Below, one piece after another: positions 1 to 7,270 of a DNA stretch of 17,051 nt. Both the position numbers and the translations under genes were made by a program. This DNA is from Firmicutes bacterium UBA4882 (lineage in GTDB: Bacteria > Bacillota > UBA4882): positions 127,960 through 145,010 of the forward strand of contig DHDG01000047.1 of NCBI GenBank assembly GCA_002399265.1. The letters are read 5' to 3'. Numbering within the stretch: the first letter of the stretch is position 1; every line of letters starts with the position of its first letter. The notes beneath the pieces are model-generated. The model made no database searches. It was not told the DNA's origin and saw only the letters and a list, made by a program, of their open reading frames with translations.

Positions 1-1
1 C

Positions 2-1297
2 GACACTTTTCAACCGGTCGCAAACACCATGTACTGGTCCATGCCCCCGTGGGTTGAGGTCTATGACGAACTCACCGTCGGCGACTGGCTTTATCTGAAG
101 ATTAATGTCGACATGCGCTTTGATGCCGGCAAGATCGCCCAAAACAGCGGTAGCATTTTCCCGGTTTATCTTTTGGAATCCAGCACGCCGCGCGAGGGCT
201 TTATCACGGCTGGTAATGGTCATTTCAGCCTTACGGCCGGTCGACTGCAGAGCGGCATCGGTTATGGCTATTTTGGCAATACCGTACTGAACGGTAAAGC
301 CAATTATCTCGATCAAATTCAGTTCACGGCTTCCTCCGACAAATTCAAGTTTTTTTATCTTTATGGAACATCCTTTCCCTGGCTGACTCCGGAAGAGAAG
401 ACGATTCAGCAAACCCCCTGGGAATTCTCGCCGGAGCATGATCAATACTCTGATCCATATAAAACGTTCACCTATCACCGCCTGGAATATCGTCCATTTC
501 CCTGGCTACTGGTCGGAGCGGCGGAAGGCAATATGCTGGGTGGTGTCAAGCCTGATTTGCAGTGCTTGTTACCTTTCAACATCTGGCATAACACGTACGC
601 CTACGGTTACAAGAATGTAATGGGATCAGTCGACGTGTCCGCCGTCCCATTTAAGGGACTGCATCTGTTTGGCGAATTCATGCTGGACGATTATCGGCTG
701 CCCCGTGAAGGCGGCAGCCAAAAGCCGAACGCCTTCGCCTGGCAGCTGGGCGCACGCTACATCCTGCCGGTCAGCGGCGACAATTGGCGGCATATGATCG
801 GGCTGGAATACACGCATGTCGACCCCTGGACCTATAATCACTTCTATCCGTATCAGATGTTCTATCAGCGCCAGCCCTACTCTTCGAGCATCCGAGACTG
901 GTATATGGATTTTTGCATGGGCTATACCTACGGGCCGGACCTTGACCATTACGGGGTGTATTACCGCACCTTGTCCAAAGCGGGTGTCCAAGCCTCGCTG
1001 TCATATTTCCATATGATTCAAGGCGAAGTCGAGCTGGGTGCCTGTAACGATCCCGATTGCACGGACGCCACTCCGCATCCGTGGTATTCTCATAATGATG
1101 ATTTGCAGCCCGTCGACGGCCACATTGGCACGGTGGAGATCTATAACACCGTCAGCCTGGATTTGCTCTGGCCGGTCTGGCGGTCGTTCAGCGTGATTGC
1201 CAGCGGCAGCTACAGCCATGTTCAGAACTACAGTCACATTGCCGGTGAGACTGGCAACCTGTATACTGCGCTGATTGGACTGCAGTACCGTTTTTAG
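2..1297 (+). CDS. Wzi-like outer-membrane beta-barrel protein, 5' truncated by the window edge
   Basis: The reading frame is open from base 2, with no stop before the first ATG at 29, and no signal peptide is present, so the true start lies upstream of the window. The visible 431 residues are rich in alternating aromatic and polar strands and end in a terminal Phe (GLQYRF), the classic C-terminal signature of outer-membrane barrels. Two internal motifs, GEFMLDDYRLP and YTYGPDLDHYG, match motifs in the two barrels at 11030-13228 (E-x3-DDY and GPD-x-D), so the three are probably one family resembling capsule assembly protein Wzi. The role would be binding or organising surface polysaccharide, or an outer-membrane channel; substrate is unknown. 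It is followed by a terminator and faces a convergent lipoprotein gene. Family assignment is by motif and overall look only. Confidence 0.7.
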   Translation, partial: DTFQPVANTMYWSMPPWVEVYDELTVGDWLYLKINVDMRFDAGKIAQNSGSIFPVYLLESSTPREGFITAGNGHFSLTAGRLQSGIGYGYFGNTVLNGKANYLDQIQFTASSDKFKFFYLYGTSFPWLTPEEKTIQQTPWEFSPEHDQYSDPYKTFTYHRLEYRPFPWLLVGAAEGNMLGGVKPDLQCLLPFNIWHNTYAYGYKNVMGSVDVSAVPFKGLHLFGEFMLDDYRLPREGGSQKPNAFAWQLGARYILPVSGDNWRHMIGLEYTHVDPWTYNHFYPYQMFYQRQPYSSSIRDWYMDFCMGYTYGPDLDHYGVYYRTLSKAGVQASLSYFHMIQGEVELGACNDPDCTDATPHPWYSHNDDLQPVDGHIGTVEIYNTVSLDLLWPVWRSFSVIASGSYSHVQNYSHIAGETGNLYTALIGLQYRF

Positions 1298-1364
1298 CCG
1301 GCATTGATCAGATACGGAGACAAGCGCCGTTTAATGTACTCAATCGAATCGTCAGCCTCTAACC

Positions 1365-1391
1365 AAAACCCGCCCAAACGGCGGGTTTTTT
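1365..1391 (+). terminator. Rho-independent terminator between convergent genes
   Basis: A perfect 10-bp stem (AAAACCCGCC, 1365-1374, with GGCGGGTTTT, 1380-1389) closes a 5-base loop and runs into TTTTTT on the plus strand. Because the arms begin with AAAA, the minus-strand transcript also ends in TTTT, so it can serve the convergent lipoprotein gene as well. Confidence 0.85.
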
Positions 1392-1440
1392 CGTTTCATC
1401 ACACCTGGGGCGAGGTTTCTTCTGCCTAGAAGCCCTTGCC

Positions 1441-2394
1441 CTATTCCATAGGCAAATCCAATATTGCCTCCAGCTGATAAGCTTCTATGACATGACCGGC
1501 ATTGTCTTTTTGATAGGCCATAATCCATAGGCGGTATTCTCCTGCCGTCAGTGCAGCCTCGTCCGGAAATTGATACTGCGGCTCAGTAAGGCCGGCTACG
1601 CGCTCTACCAAGGCATAGTCTGGCGTCAGCAACACTAACTCATAGGTTTCGTTATCCGATACCGGTATCCAATTAAAGAACGGCGTTGAGTCAGTTATTG
1701 GAATGACTGCTCCCGGTTCTGGTTGTACCGGCTCAAGCAATTCAAGCTGGTTTTCTGCAAAATGGATCGTCCTTTTAAAATGGCGCACTTGGTATGACAA
1801 TCTAACCGTGAACAGTAATGTATATTCATTGCCGGCCTCCAGTACGTCGGTAACATCTACGACATAAGCATCCAGGAACGATGCCCAACCCAAATCCACA
1901 TATTTGTCATCCTTAAGATAAGACAGGGTCACTACGGGAGAATAACCACCAAGTGCTTCACTGACAAGCACACCCACGCATAAATCCTGAGTATTGGAAG
2001 TCAGATCGTTGATTCCGCCCGGAAACGCATAAGACAGATACGGCTCAATGATAACATCCGCTAATCCTTGCTTTGTCACAGTAATCTTCTGCACCTCAGA
2101 TTGATAGCAGCCGTCATAGACAAAAATTTCGTGAGTCCCTACCGGAACATTATCGAACTGGAAAGTATCATCCGCCCCGGTGACTACATAGCGCCCTCCC
2201 AAATAGACAACCGCATGTTCAAGCATTTCGGGATCATAGAAGTCATCCTCCGTAACCTCTGGCAAAATGACTCTCCCTTTAACAGTGGCAAATTCATTGG
2301 TGCCGGAAGGATCCTCTTTTTTGCAGCCGACTATACCGGAAATCAATGTAATAATCAAAACCACCACGATTGACCTAAGCACCGTCTTACACAT
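1441..2394 (-). CDS. Secreted lipoprotein with carboxypeptidase-regulatory-like domain, unknown function
   Basis: I place the start at the ATG at 2394 and not at 2412, because GGAGG lies between the two ATGs, six bases before the inner one; this gives 317 residues. The N-terminus has a basic start, a hydrophobic stretch and a lipobox ending IVGC followed by KKED, so it is a lipid-anchored protein. The acidic and lysine residues after the Cys do not settle which membrane holds it. After the anchor, about residues 35-115 (GRVILPE ... AVVYLGGRYVVTGADDTFQFDNVPVGTHEIFVYD) look like a carboxypeptidase regulatory-like or PEGA beta-sandwich. A later stretch (PVQPEPGAVIPITDSTPFFNW) resembles Ig/FN3-like domains that precede an extracellular interaction module. 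There is no catalytic motif. It is transcribed divergently from the marR operon and could share that operator. Confidence 0.75.
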   Translation of the reverse strand: MCKTVLRSIVVVLIITLISGIVGCKKEDPSGTNEFATVKGRVILPEVTEDDFYDPEMLEHAVVYLGGRYVVTGADDTFQFDNVPVGTHEIFVYDGCYQSEVQKITVTKQGLADVIIEPYLSYAFPGGINDLTSNTQDLCVGVLVSEALGGYSPVVTLSYLKDDKYVDLGWASFLDAYVVDVTDVLEAGNEYTLLFTVRLSYQVRHFKRTIHFAENQLELLEPVQPEPGAVIPITDSTPFFNWIPVSDNETYELVLLTPDYALVERVAGLTEPQYQFPDEAALTAGEYRLWIMAYQKDNAGHVIEAYQLEAILDLPME

Positions 2395-2572
2395 CAGAGA
2401 ACCTCCAAACATAATTTAATTCTTATGCCGGGTTTAAATGTCGCTCTTCATGCTGTATACGGCAATTGTCTTTTAGTTAATTCCACCTTTTACCACGATT
2501 TCCTTTTCTGGAACAACCTACCTTTCCGCAGCCACTCCGCACACTTTTTTATGTTTTTCTTAGATTAATGGA

Positions 2573-2602
2573 TTGACATGGATAAGCTGGCAATACTAAA
2601 AT
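2573..2602 (+). promoter_or_regulatory. Sigma-A-type promoter of the marR operon
   Basis: A consensus -35 box TTGACA (2573-2578) is followed after 18 bases by TAAAAT (2597-2602), a 5/6 match to the -10 consensus. The start of transcription would fall near 2609, inside the palindrome that begins at 2606. A perfect TATAAT at 2602-2607 is also present but is 23 bases from this -35. Confidence 0.65.
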
Positions 2603-2605
2603 ATA

Positions 2606-2638
2606 ATTACGATTATCGTAATACCATATTCGTAATAT
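2606..2638. promoter_or_regulatory. Palindromic operator, probable MarR binding site
   Basis: The 17-base sequence ATTACGATTATCGTAAT (2606-2622) has perfect 8-base arms around a single central T. A second weaker dyad, ATATT-CGT-AATAT (2626-2638), shares the CGTAAT half-site. The first palindrome starts 3 bases after the -10 box and covers the expected transcription start, an ideal place for repression by the MarR protein encoded next. Size and symmetry fit the MarR family; binding itself is inferred. Confidence 0.7.
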
Positions 2639-2707
2639 TCCATGCTAATGAACGTGGCTCATTACTCATCACGCACTATCCTGTCTTCAAAGAAAGGAGC
2701 AGTGGTA

Positions 2708-3142
2708 ATGGTGAAAGGAGAATCGGAAGCGGCTTTGCTTGACGATTTGATCGTCTCAATCGGCAGGCGTCTGCTGCATTACTTTGGTTCCAAAAGCGAA
2801 GACCTTTCACTGAAAGAGATCTTTGTGATCGAACACCTCAGCCGCCAGGGTACGGCCAGCATGTCCGAGCTAGCCGCGGGGCTGGGTGTGCCGTTTACCA
2901 CCATGGCCAGTATGGTCAATCGCATGGTTAACAAGGGCTATCTAGAGAAACAGCCGCTCCCGGAGGATCGGCGTGTGATGACGATATCGCTGACGCCAGC
3001 CGGTCGCAACATCTTTGACCTGCATCGCCAGGGCCTGGTGGCGGTTGTCAAAGAAATGCTGGCTACCCTGGAAGACGCTGATCAAAACCGCTTGATGGCA
3101 CTGATTAACGAAGTGTTGCAGGTCCTGCCCGACAAAGCATGA
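2708..3142 (+). CDS. MarR-family transcriptional regulator
   Basis: The ATG at 2708 is preferred to the upstream ATG at 2642, because AAGGAG (2694-2699) sits eight bases before it and the resulting 144 residues is the usual MarR length. The winged helix-turn-helix is clear: SLKEIFVIEHLSRQGTAS leads into helix 2, then MSELAAGLGVPFTTMASMVN holds the recognition helix, and the wing carries PEDRRVMTISLTPAG with the family's DRR signature. Flanking helices at both ends would form the dimer interface. MarR proteins usually repress their own operon and release DNA on binding a small ligand, often phenolic or lipophilic. The palindrome over the promoter and the downstream RND exporter fit that pattern. 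The ligand is unknown. Confidence 0.93.
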   Translation: MVKGESEAALLDDLIVSIGRRLLHYFGSKSEDLSLKEIFVIEHLSRQGTASMSELAAGLGVPFTTMASMVNRMVNKGYLEKQPLPEDRRVMTISLTPAGRNIFDLHRQGLVAVVKEMLATLEDADQNRLMALINEVLQVLPDKA

Positions 3143-3160
3143 CGTTCAGACAGAAAAGGA

Positions 3161-5491
3161 GTGATTCGTATTAAACTGCTCAGCAAGTTTGTCAACAAAT
3201 TTCCCCGCCTTATTATCGCAGTCATTATTGTCGCAACGATCGTATTCGGGGTATTTGCCGCCGGTATTGATCGCCAGTCCGATCTCGCCGGCAGTATTCC
3301 CTCCAGCCATCCACGGCTGAAAGAATACCTCGAATTTATGGAGGAATACGGCAGCAACCGCGCTGTGGTGGTTGTGGCCAGTTCCGATGATATTTTTGCT
3401 CCGCAGTCGATGCAAACGATCGATCGTATTACGAATAGCCTTACGGATCTGCCGTTCGTGGTCAGTGTGTCCAGCCTGACCAACCTGGTGGATATGAAAG
3501 GCACGCCAGAAGGATTAGCCAGTGGACCGATTATTCCGGAGCTGCCGCAATCCCAGGCTGAAGCGGATCTACTGCGCGAGGGCATCTTGCCGAATCCGTG
3601 GTATTCCGGCAATGTGGTATCCGCCGACGGCAAATCAACCCTGATTCTTGTCAACTTGGAGTATATCTCTGTCTTTGAGGAAAGCAAGTTGATGCTCGAT
3701 CAGATTACGACCGCTGTTGACGAGGCCAATGATGGACTGGAAATACACTACGCCGGTGCCATCGTCATGGAGCAACAAATCAACCGTTTTCTGAATACGG
3801 ATGTGCTGCTGCTGATCCCAGTGGTCGTCTTCTGCATTGTGCTTGTTCTGTTCCTGACCCTGCGTTCCTGGCAGGGGGTATTGCTACCCCTGGCGACAGT
3901 CCTGATCAGCGTGGTTTGGACCGTCGGCATTATGTCGATCGCTGGGCGGCCGCTCTCTTTCCTGGGATATGTGCTGCCAGTCCTATTGGTGGGTGTGGGT
4001 TCCGCCTATGGCATTCACATCGTGGCACGCTATCAGGAAGGTATCCGTCATGGGCTCAGCGGCCAAGAGGCCATTCACAATGCAATTACCTCCACCGGTG
4101 CCGCGGTCTGGATGGCAGCCCTGACGACCATCGCCGGCTTCGGCTCGCTGGTCTTTTCGAAGATGGAAATGTTTAAAGACTTTGGTGCTTTCAGTGCTAT
4201 CGGGGTCACCATCGCCTTCCTGATTTCGATTACTTTTATCCCGGCCATCCTGTTGCTGCTACCTGACAGGCCGGCCAAAGAAGCCGCGCCGACCGCCAAA
4301 CCGAAGCGTCGCAACGGCTTTATCGCTTTCACCGAAAATGCATTGGGGCACCTGGCTGCCTGGTCTGCTAAACACTACGGCCTGGTTTCTCTCGGCGTCC
4401 TGCTGCTGGTTTTCGGCGCTTTGCTAGGCTGGCCGCGCTTGACAACCACCTTTGATCCGGGCGGCTTCCTGCCGACCAACAGCGATCACCGCGTTGCTGA
4501 AGCAATCGTCAATGATGGCTTTGGCGGATCCGTGGAACTGGATTTCCTGGTCAAGGGCGATTTGAATGATCCAGCCTTCTTGAACAATTTAGTCGCGATG
4601 CAGGACGCAGTCGAAGCGATGGGGCTGCAGCGTCCGCTCTCGATTGCCGATTTACTGATCAAGACCAACCGGGCTTTGCACAATGATGATCCGCAATATG
4701 CAGTAATTCCGGAAGATCCGGCCATCATTCCGCAACTGCTCTTTCTGCTATCCCTGTCAGGTTCGCCTGATGAGATGATGCGCTTTATGAATTTTGACCA
4801 GACGGAAGCGCGTCTGTCGATGCGTGTCAGTAACGTGATGCATACTACCGATCGCGCAGCCTTGCTGGAAAAGATTGAAGATTTGGCAGGATCTATCTTT
4901 GGTGCCGATGTGGAGGCCAGGGTCACCGGCAGCCCGATCCTGGAAATGGTCATGATGGACATCATCCGGGAGGAGCAGGTTCAAAATATCGTCCTCTCGC
5001 TGATCACTGTCCTGCTCATAGTGGTGATCTTCTTCCGGTCCTTCATTGCCGGGGCCGCCTGTCTCAGTCCGATTGTAGCTACTGTAATCCTGATTTTTGG
5101 ATTCATGGGCTGGGCCGGTGTCCCGCTCAATACCGCCACGGCCATTATTGCCAGTCTGGCGACTGGCATAGGCATAGACTACTGCATTCATTTTTATCAA
5201 CGCTATAAAGAGGAACGCCGGCGGGGTCTAAGCATAGATGAGGCAGTTGCCGAAACCGGCCGCACTTCCGGCCTGGCGATCATTTCCAACGCCTTGTCGG
5301 TTGGCTCCGGTTTTGGTGTGCTTTTACTTTCCGGTCTTGGCATCTTCCGCAGTTTCGGAGGATTGCTCGCTCTGTCCATGGTACTGACGGCGCTCGGTTC
5401 AATCACCCTGTTGCCGGCAGTAATCAAACTAAATGCCCGGGTTTTTGGAGATAAAGTGCTGCTAAGGCGAAAGGAAGATCGTAATGTATAA
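3161..5491 (+). CDS. RND-superfamily exporter, HAE3/MMPL type
   Basis: This 776-residue inner-membrane protein has the doubled RND plan: TM1 (about 10-32), a periplasmic loop, a TM block (about 213-370), TM7 (about 405-425), a second loop, and a second TM block (about 605-765). Each block has the MMPL/SSD signature: GVGSAYGIHIVARYQEG near 278 and ATGIGIDYCIHFYQRYKEE near 666. Length and the GSAYGIH/GIDYCIH pair match the hydrophobe/amphiphile efflux-3 group, related to hopanoid exporter HpnN. The substrate is probably a lipid or hydrophobic compound driven by proton flow. The start is uncertain: GTG at 3161 directly abuts AAAAGGA, too close for a normal ribosome site, while ATT at 3170 lies at proper distance. 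It starts 18 bases after marR and overlaps the next gene by 8 bases, so the three are one operon. Confidence 0.9.
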   Translation: MIRIKLLSKFVNKFPRLIIAVIIVATIVFGVFAAGIDRQSDLAGSIPSSHPRLKEYLEFMEEYGSNRAVVVVASSDDIFAPQSMQTIDRITNSLTDLPFVVSVSSLTNLVDMKGTPEGLASGPIIPELPQSQAEADLLREGILPNPWYSGNVVSADGKSTLILVNLEYISVFEESKLMLDQITTAVDEANDGLEIHYAGAIVMEQQINRFLNTDVLLLIPVVVFCIVLVLFLTLRSWQGVLLPLATVLISVVWTVGIMSIAGRPLSFLGYVLPVLLVGVGSAYGIHIVARYQEGIRHGLSGQEAIHNAITSTGAAVWMAALTTIAGFGSLVFSKMEMFKDFGAFSAIGVTIAFLISITFIPAILLLLPDRPAKEAAPTAKPKRRNGFIAFTENALGHLAAWSAKHYGLVSLGVLLLVFGALLGWPRLTTTFDPGGFLPTNSDHRVAEAIVNDGFGGSVELDFLVKGDLNDPAFLNNLVAMQDAVEAMGLQRPLSIADLLIKTNRALHNDDPQYAVIPEDPAIIPQLLFLLSLSGSPDEMMRFMNFDQTEARLSMRVSNVMHTTDRAALLEKIEDLAGSIFGADVEARVTGSPILEMVMMDIIREEQVQNIVLSLITVLLIVVIFFRSFIAGAACLSPIVATVILIFGFMGWAGVPLNTATAIIASLATGIGIDYCIHFYQRYKEERRRGLSIDEAVAETGRTSGLAIISNALSVGSGFGVLLLSGLGIFRSFGGLLALSMVLTALGSITLLPAVIKLNARVFGDKVLLRRKEDRNV

Positions 5492-6278
5492 CAAAATGAG
5501 GCTTCTGATTCCCGTATTGCTGCTGTCGCTGGTGTGCGGTATCGCGGTCAGTGCGGCCCCAGAGCTGTCGGCTGACGAGATTCTCAACCGCATGGATCGG
5601 ATGGAGGGCGTCAACGATATGACCTGTCAGCTGAGGATGACCGTCACCAGCAAGAGCGGTCAGACCCAGGTGCGCAACATGACCATGTATACCAAGGGTA
5701 AAGCCGATGGCTCGCAATTCTTCTTTGTAAAAGTTGATTTGCCGGCGCTGATTAAAGGTACTAGTTTGCTCAGTATTACACGTGCCGGGCAGGCGGATGA
5801 AACCTGGCTTTATCTGCCTGCACTGGGTAAACCGAAGCGCATTACCGCCAGCGAACGCGGGGGTAGCTTTATGGGTTCGGACTTTTCCTATCAGGATATG
5901 GGTACGGTCCGGTCGGAGGATTATCAGAGCAGGCTGCTGCGCACCGAGAAATTAGGCGGCGAAGAGGTCTATGTCGTAGAATCGGTGCCGCGCACGGAGG
6001 AAATTCGGAAAGCAAGCGGCTTTTCCAAGCAGATCTGGTGGATCCGCACCAGCAATTTTACACGCGCCAAGGCCGAATTCTATGATCAAGCCAAAAAGGT
6101 TGCCAAGGTGCAATTGGCTTCCAAACCGGTTGAGGTTAAGGCCGGCGCTTGGTTTAATTCCATGATGGAGATGTCCAATAAGGGCTTGGGATCGAAAACG
6201 GAAGTCGAGTTCAGTAATGTGCGGGTGAACACCGGTGTGAAAGATGAGTTCTTTGCTGTGGAGAATATGAAGGAGTAG
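5484..6278 (+). CDS. Periplasmic LolA-like outer-membrane lipoprotein-sorting protein
   Basis: The 264-residue product begins with a signal peptide (MRLLIPVLLLSLVCGIAVSA, cleaved near AA/PELS) with no lipobox, so it should be soluble in the periplasm. The body matches the LolA-like family commonly named outer membrane lipoprotein-sorting protein: SADEILNRMDRMEGVNDM at the start, then DETWLYLPALGKPKRI and GSFMGSDFSYQDMG near residue 125. These proteins fold as half-open barrels that shelter lipid chains. The gene overlaps the end of the exporter gene by 8 bases and has AAAGGAAGA upstream, so it is translationally coupled. RND proteins of the MMPL type are often paired with this family, suggesting that the exporter hands a lipid-like cargo to this carrier. 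Cargo is inferred, not shown. Confidence 0.85.
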   Translation: MYNKMRLLIPVLLLSLVCGIAVSAAPELSADEILNRMDRMEGVNDMTCQLRMTVTSKSGQTQVRNMTMYTKGKADGSQFFFVKVDLPALIKGTSLLSITRAGQADETWLYLPALGKPKRITASERGGSFMGSDFSYQDMGTVRSEDYQSRLLRTEKLGGEEVYVVESVPRTEEIRKASGFSKQIWWIRTSNFTRAKAEFYDQAKKVAKVQLASKPVEVKAGAWFNSMMEMSNKGLGSKTEVEFSNVRVNTGVKDEFFAVENMKE

Positions 6279-6295
6279 CGAAGCAGAAGGGAAAA

Positions 6296-6374
6296 GGACA
6301 CAGAGGGACGGTTCTTTTGTGACGCTCCTGCTTTGGGGCATAAAGAGCACAAAAGAACCGTCCCCCGTGTGTCC
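6296..6374. repeat. REP/MITE-like long hairpin element
   Basis: Two arms of 26 and 27 bases, GGACACAGAGGGACGGTTCT (extending to 6321) and its near-perfect reverse complement (6348-6374), flank a 26-base centre. The core GGGACGGTTCTTTTGTG / CACAAAAGAACCGTCCC is perfectly paired; one base is bulged in the outer part. I recall this core as a dispersed repeat in Firmicutes genomes, of the kind mobilised by Y1/RAYT transposases. It lies between two convergent genes and could also act as a transcription barrier, though no T-tract follows. Only one copy is seen here. Confidence 0.75.
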
Positions 6375-6380
6375 CCTCAA

Positions 6381-6722
6381 TTATAGCAGGGTACGCAGTT
6401 TGCCTAATACTTCAGTTAATTGTTTATCAGGTAAAGTGCAAGCAAATCTCGCGTTACGGGTTCTCCAATCTAAACTCTTGAGTTGATCGGAAAGAACAAC
6501 GCCATGTATTGTTATATTATCTGGTATAGAAACCTCAAATGGATAACCTTTGCTTTGTGATGTGATAGGACAGAAGATGGCTAATCCTGTTTTCTCATTG
6601 TATTCTTTTGGGGATAGGCAAAGTGCCGGTCTGTTACCAGATTGCTCATGACCAGCCTGTGGTGAAAAATCAAGCCAGACAACATCCCCCTTTGACGGAA
6701 TGTAAAGGTCCGGCATGATCAC
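6381..6722 (-). CDS. mazF: MazF endoribonuclease toxin
   Basis: The 113-residue protein follows the MazF/PemK plan closely and resembles E. coli MazF: GDVVWLDFSPQAGHEQSGNRP at the front, then CPITSQSKGYPFEV, VVLSDQLKSLDWR and a closing helix. The arginine of NRP and the serine/threonine of ITSQSKG correspond to the catalytic Arg29 and Thr52 region of E. coli MazF, so the active site appears intact. MazF toxins cut mRNA at short sequences; the recognition site here cannot be read from sequence. It starts with GTG at 6722, overlapping the mazE stop (GTGA), with AAAGGAG five bases upstream; ATG at 6716 is the alternative start. Transcribed with mazE. Confidence 0.95.
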   Translation of the reverse strand: MIMPDLYIPSKGDVVWLDFSPQAGHEQSGNRPALCLSPKEYNEKTGLAIFCPITSQSKGYPFEVSIPDNITIHGVVLSDQLKSLDWRTRNARFACTLPDKQLTEVLGKLRTLL

Positions 6723-6961
6723 CAGATCTCCTTTCCTTTCGGCTTGTCAATTAAGTACTCGCTATGCAAATTCAATTCGTTAATCGCCTCAACCATCACC
6801 TTAAGGTCGTACTCTTCTGTTTTTAGAGGTTCAATAACAATCTTACCCCCCTGTATGGAGAGATCAACTGAAGAACCGAGTCTAATAGATACTTGATCTG
6901 CAAATGATTTTGGGATTCTCAGTGCCATGCTATTTCCCCACTTCTGAATTTTAGCTCGCAT
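6719..6961 (-). CDS. mazE: MazE antitoxin
   Basis: I set the start at ATG 6961, since GGAGG (6971-6975) lies eight bases before it; the longer TTG reading at 6976 would swallow this ribosome site. The 80-residue protein has the AbrB/MazE swapped-hairpin DNA-binding domain, MRAKIQKWGNSMALRIPKSF through GGKIVIEPL, and an acidic tail ending KPKGKEIW, closely like the E. coli MazE end that wraps MazF. Antitoxin precedes toxin, as usual, and MazE-MazF complexes normally repress their own promoter. The pair lies next to gene remnants and an intron fragment, which suggests that it arrived by horizontal transfer. Confidence 0.95.
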   Translation of the reverse strand: MRAKIQKWGNSMALRIPKSFADQVSIRLGSSVDLSIQGGKIVIEPLKTEEYDLKVMVEAINELNLHSEYLIDKPKGKEIW

Positions 6962-7020
6962 CAAGACGGCCTCCAAGCAGAATGTATCTACATTGATTAT
7001 ACATGACGATTAGCCGTAAG

Positions 7021-7086
7021 TCAAGACACGGCGCCAGTTGCCAGGTAATTAAAAGAGGTTTTGGCTAGGTGGAATACTCCAGTCAT
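7021..7086 (-). pseudogene. Decayed fragment of the 90-residue two-helix membrane protein gene
   Basis: This 21-codon frame (ATG at 7086, stop at 7021) reads VFHLAKTSFNYLATGAVS in its last part. The stretch LAKTSFNYLATGAV matches LAETSFNYLAAGAV, residues 61-74 of the intact gene at 8810-9082, at 12 of 14 residues and 33 of 42 bases, then ends early. The first two thirds of the gene and the last transmembrane half are missing. It is a remnant of a paralogous copy, too short to be functional. Confidence 0.75.
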
Positions 7087-7105
7087 TTTATTCTAATTTT
7101 CTTAT

Positions 7106-7270
7106 TTAGCCTTTATTTCCCGAAATCCAAAACCTATCATGAAAGTCGCGAGAATCAACAACCTTCATTTCTTTTCCTACTGCTGATTTCACGCTTGAAA
7201 AAAGATCATTGTCCAAACGGCTCTGATTGGTTATAACCGTCAATTGTTTATAGTCCGAAATTATAAGGTT
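7106..7270 (-). pseudogene. 3' gene remnant, possibly phospholipase-D-like
   Basis: An open minus-strand frame of about 54 codons, joined directly to the cut end of the group II intron, reads like real protein: LIISDYKQLTVITNQSRL, then VKSAVGKEMKVVDSRDFHDR followed by FWISGNKG and a stop. The HDRF element after a variable region is reminiscent of the second active-site area in phospholipase-D-like and related proteins, where a GTSLN-type stretch normally follows; here it is cut off. No start codon with a ribosome site is present. The family call is tentative; that it is a broken gene is more secure. Confidence 0.45.

Noticed and set aside
626..1237. Several minus-strand and alternate-frame open frames inside the first barrel gene
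   Set aside because: They overlap a gene with clear barrel features and have no ribosome sites; they are shadows.
2602..2607. Perfect TATAAT as the -10 box of the marR promoter
   Set aside because: It is 23 bases from the TTGACA at 2573 and no acceptable -35 lies 16-18 bases before it; TAAAAT at 2597 is better placed.
3082..3687. 201-codon minus-strand frame over the exporter N-terminus
   Set aside because: It is antisense to a clear RND gene, with a low-complexity product rich in Ser, Arg and Thr and no ribosome site.
6962..6976. TTG start extending MazE by five residues
   Set aside because: That extension contains the GGAGG ribosome site of the ATG at 6961.
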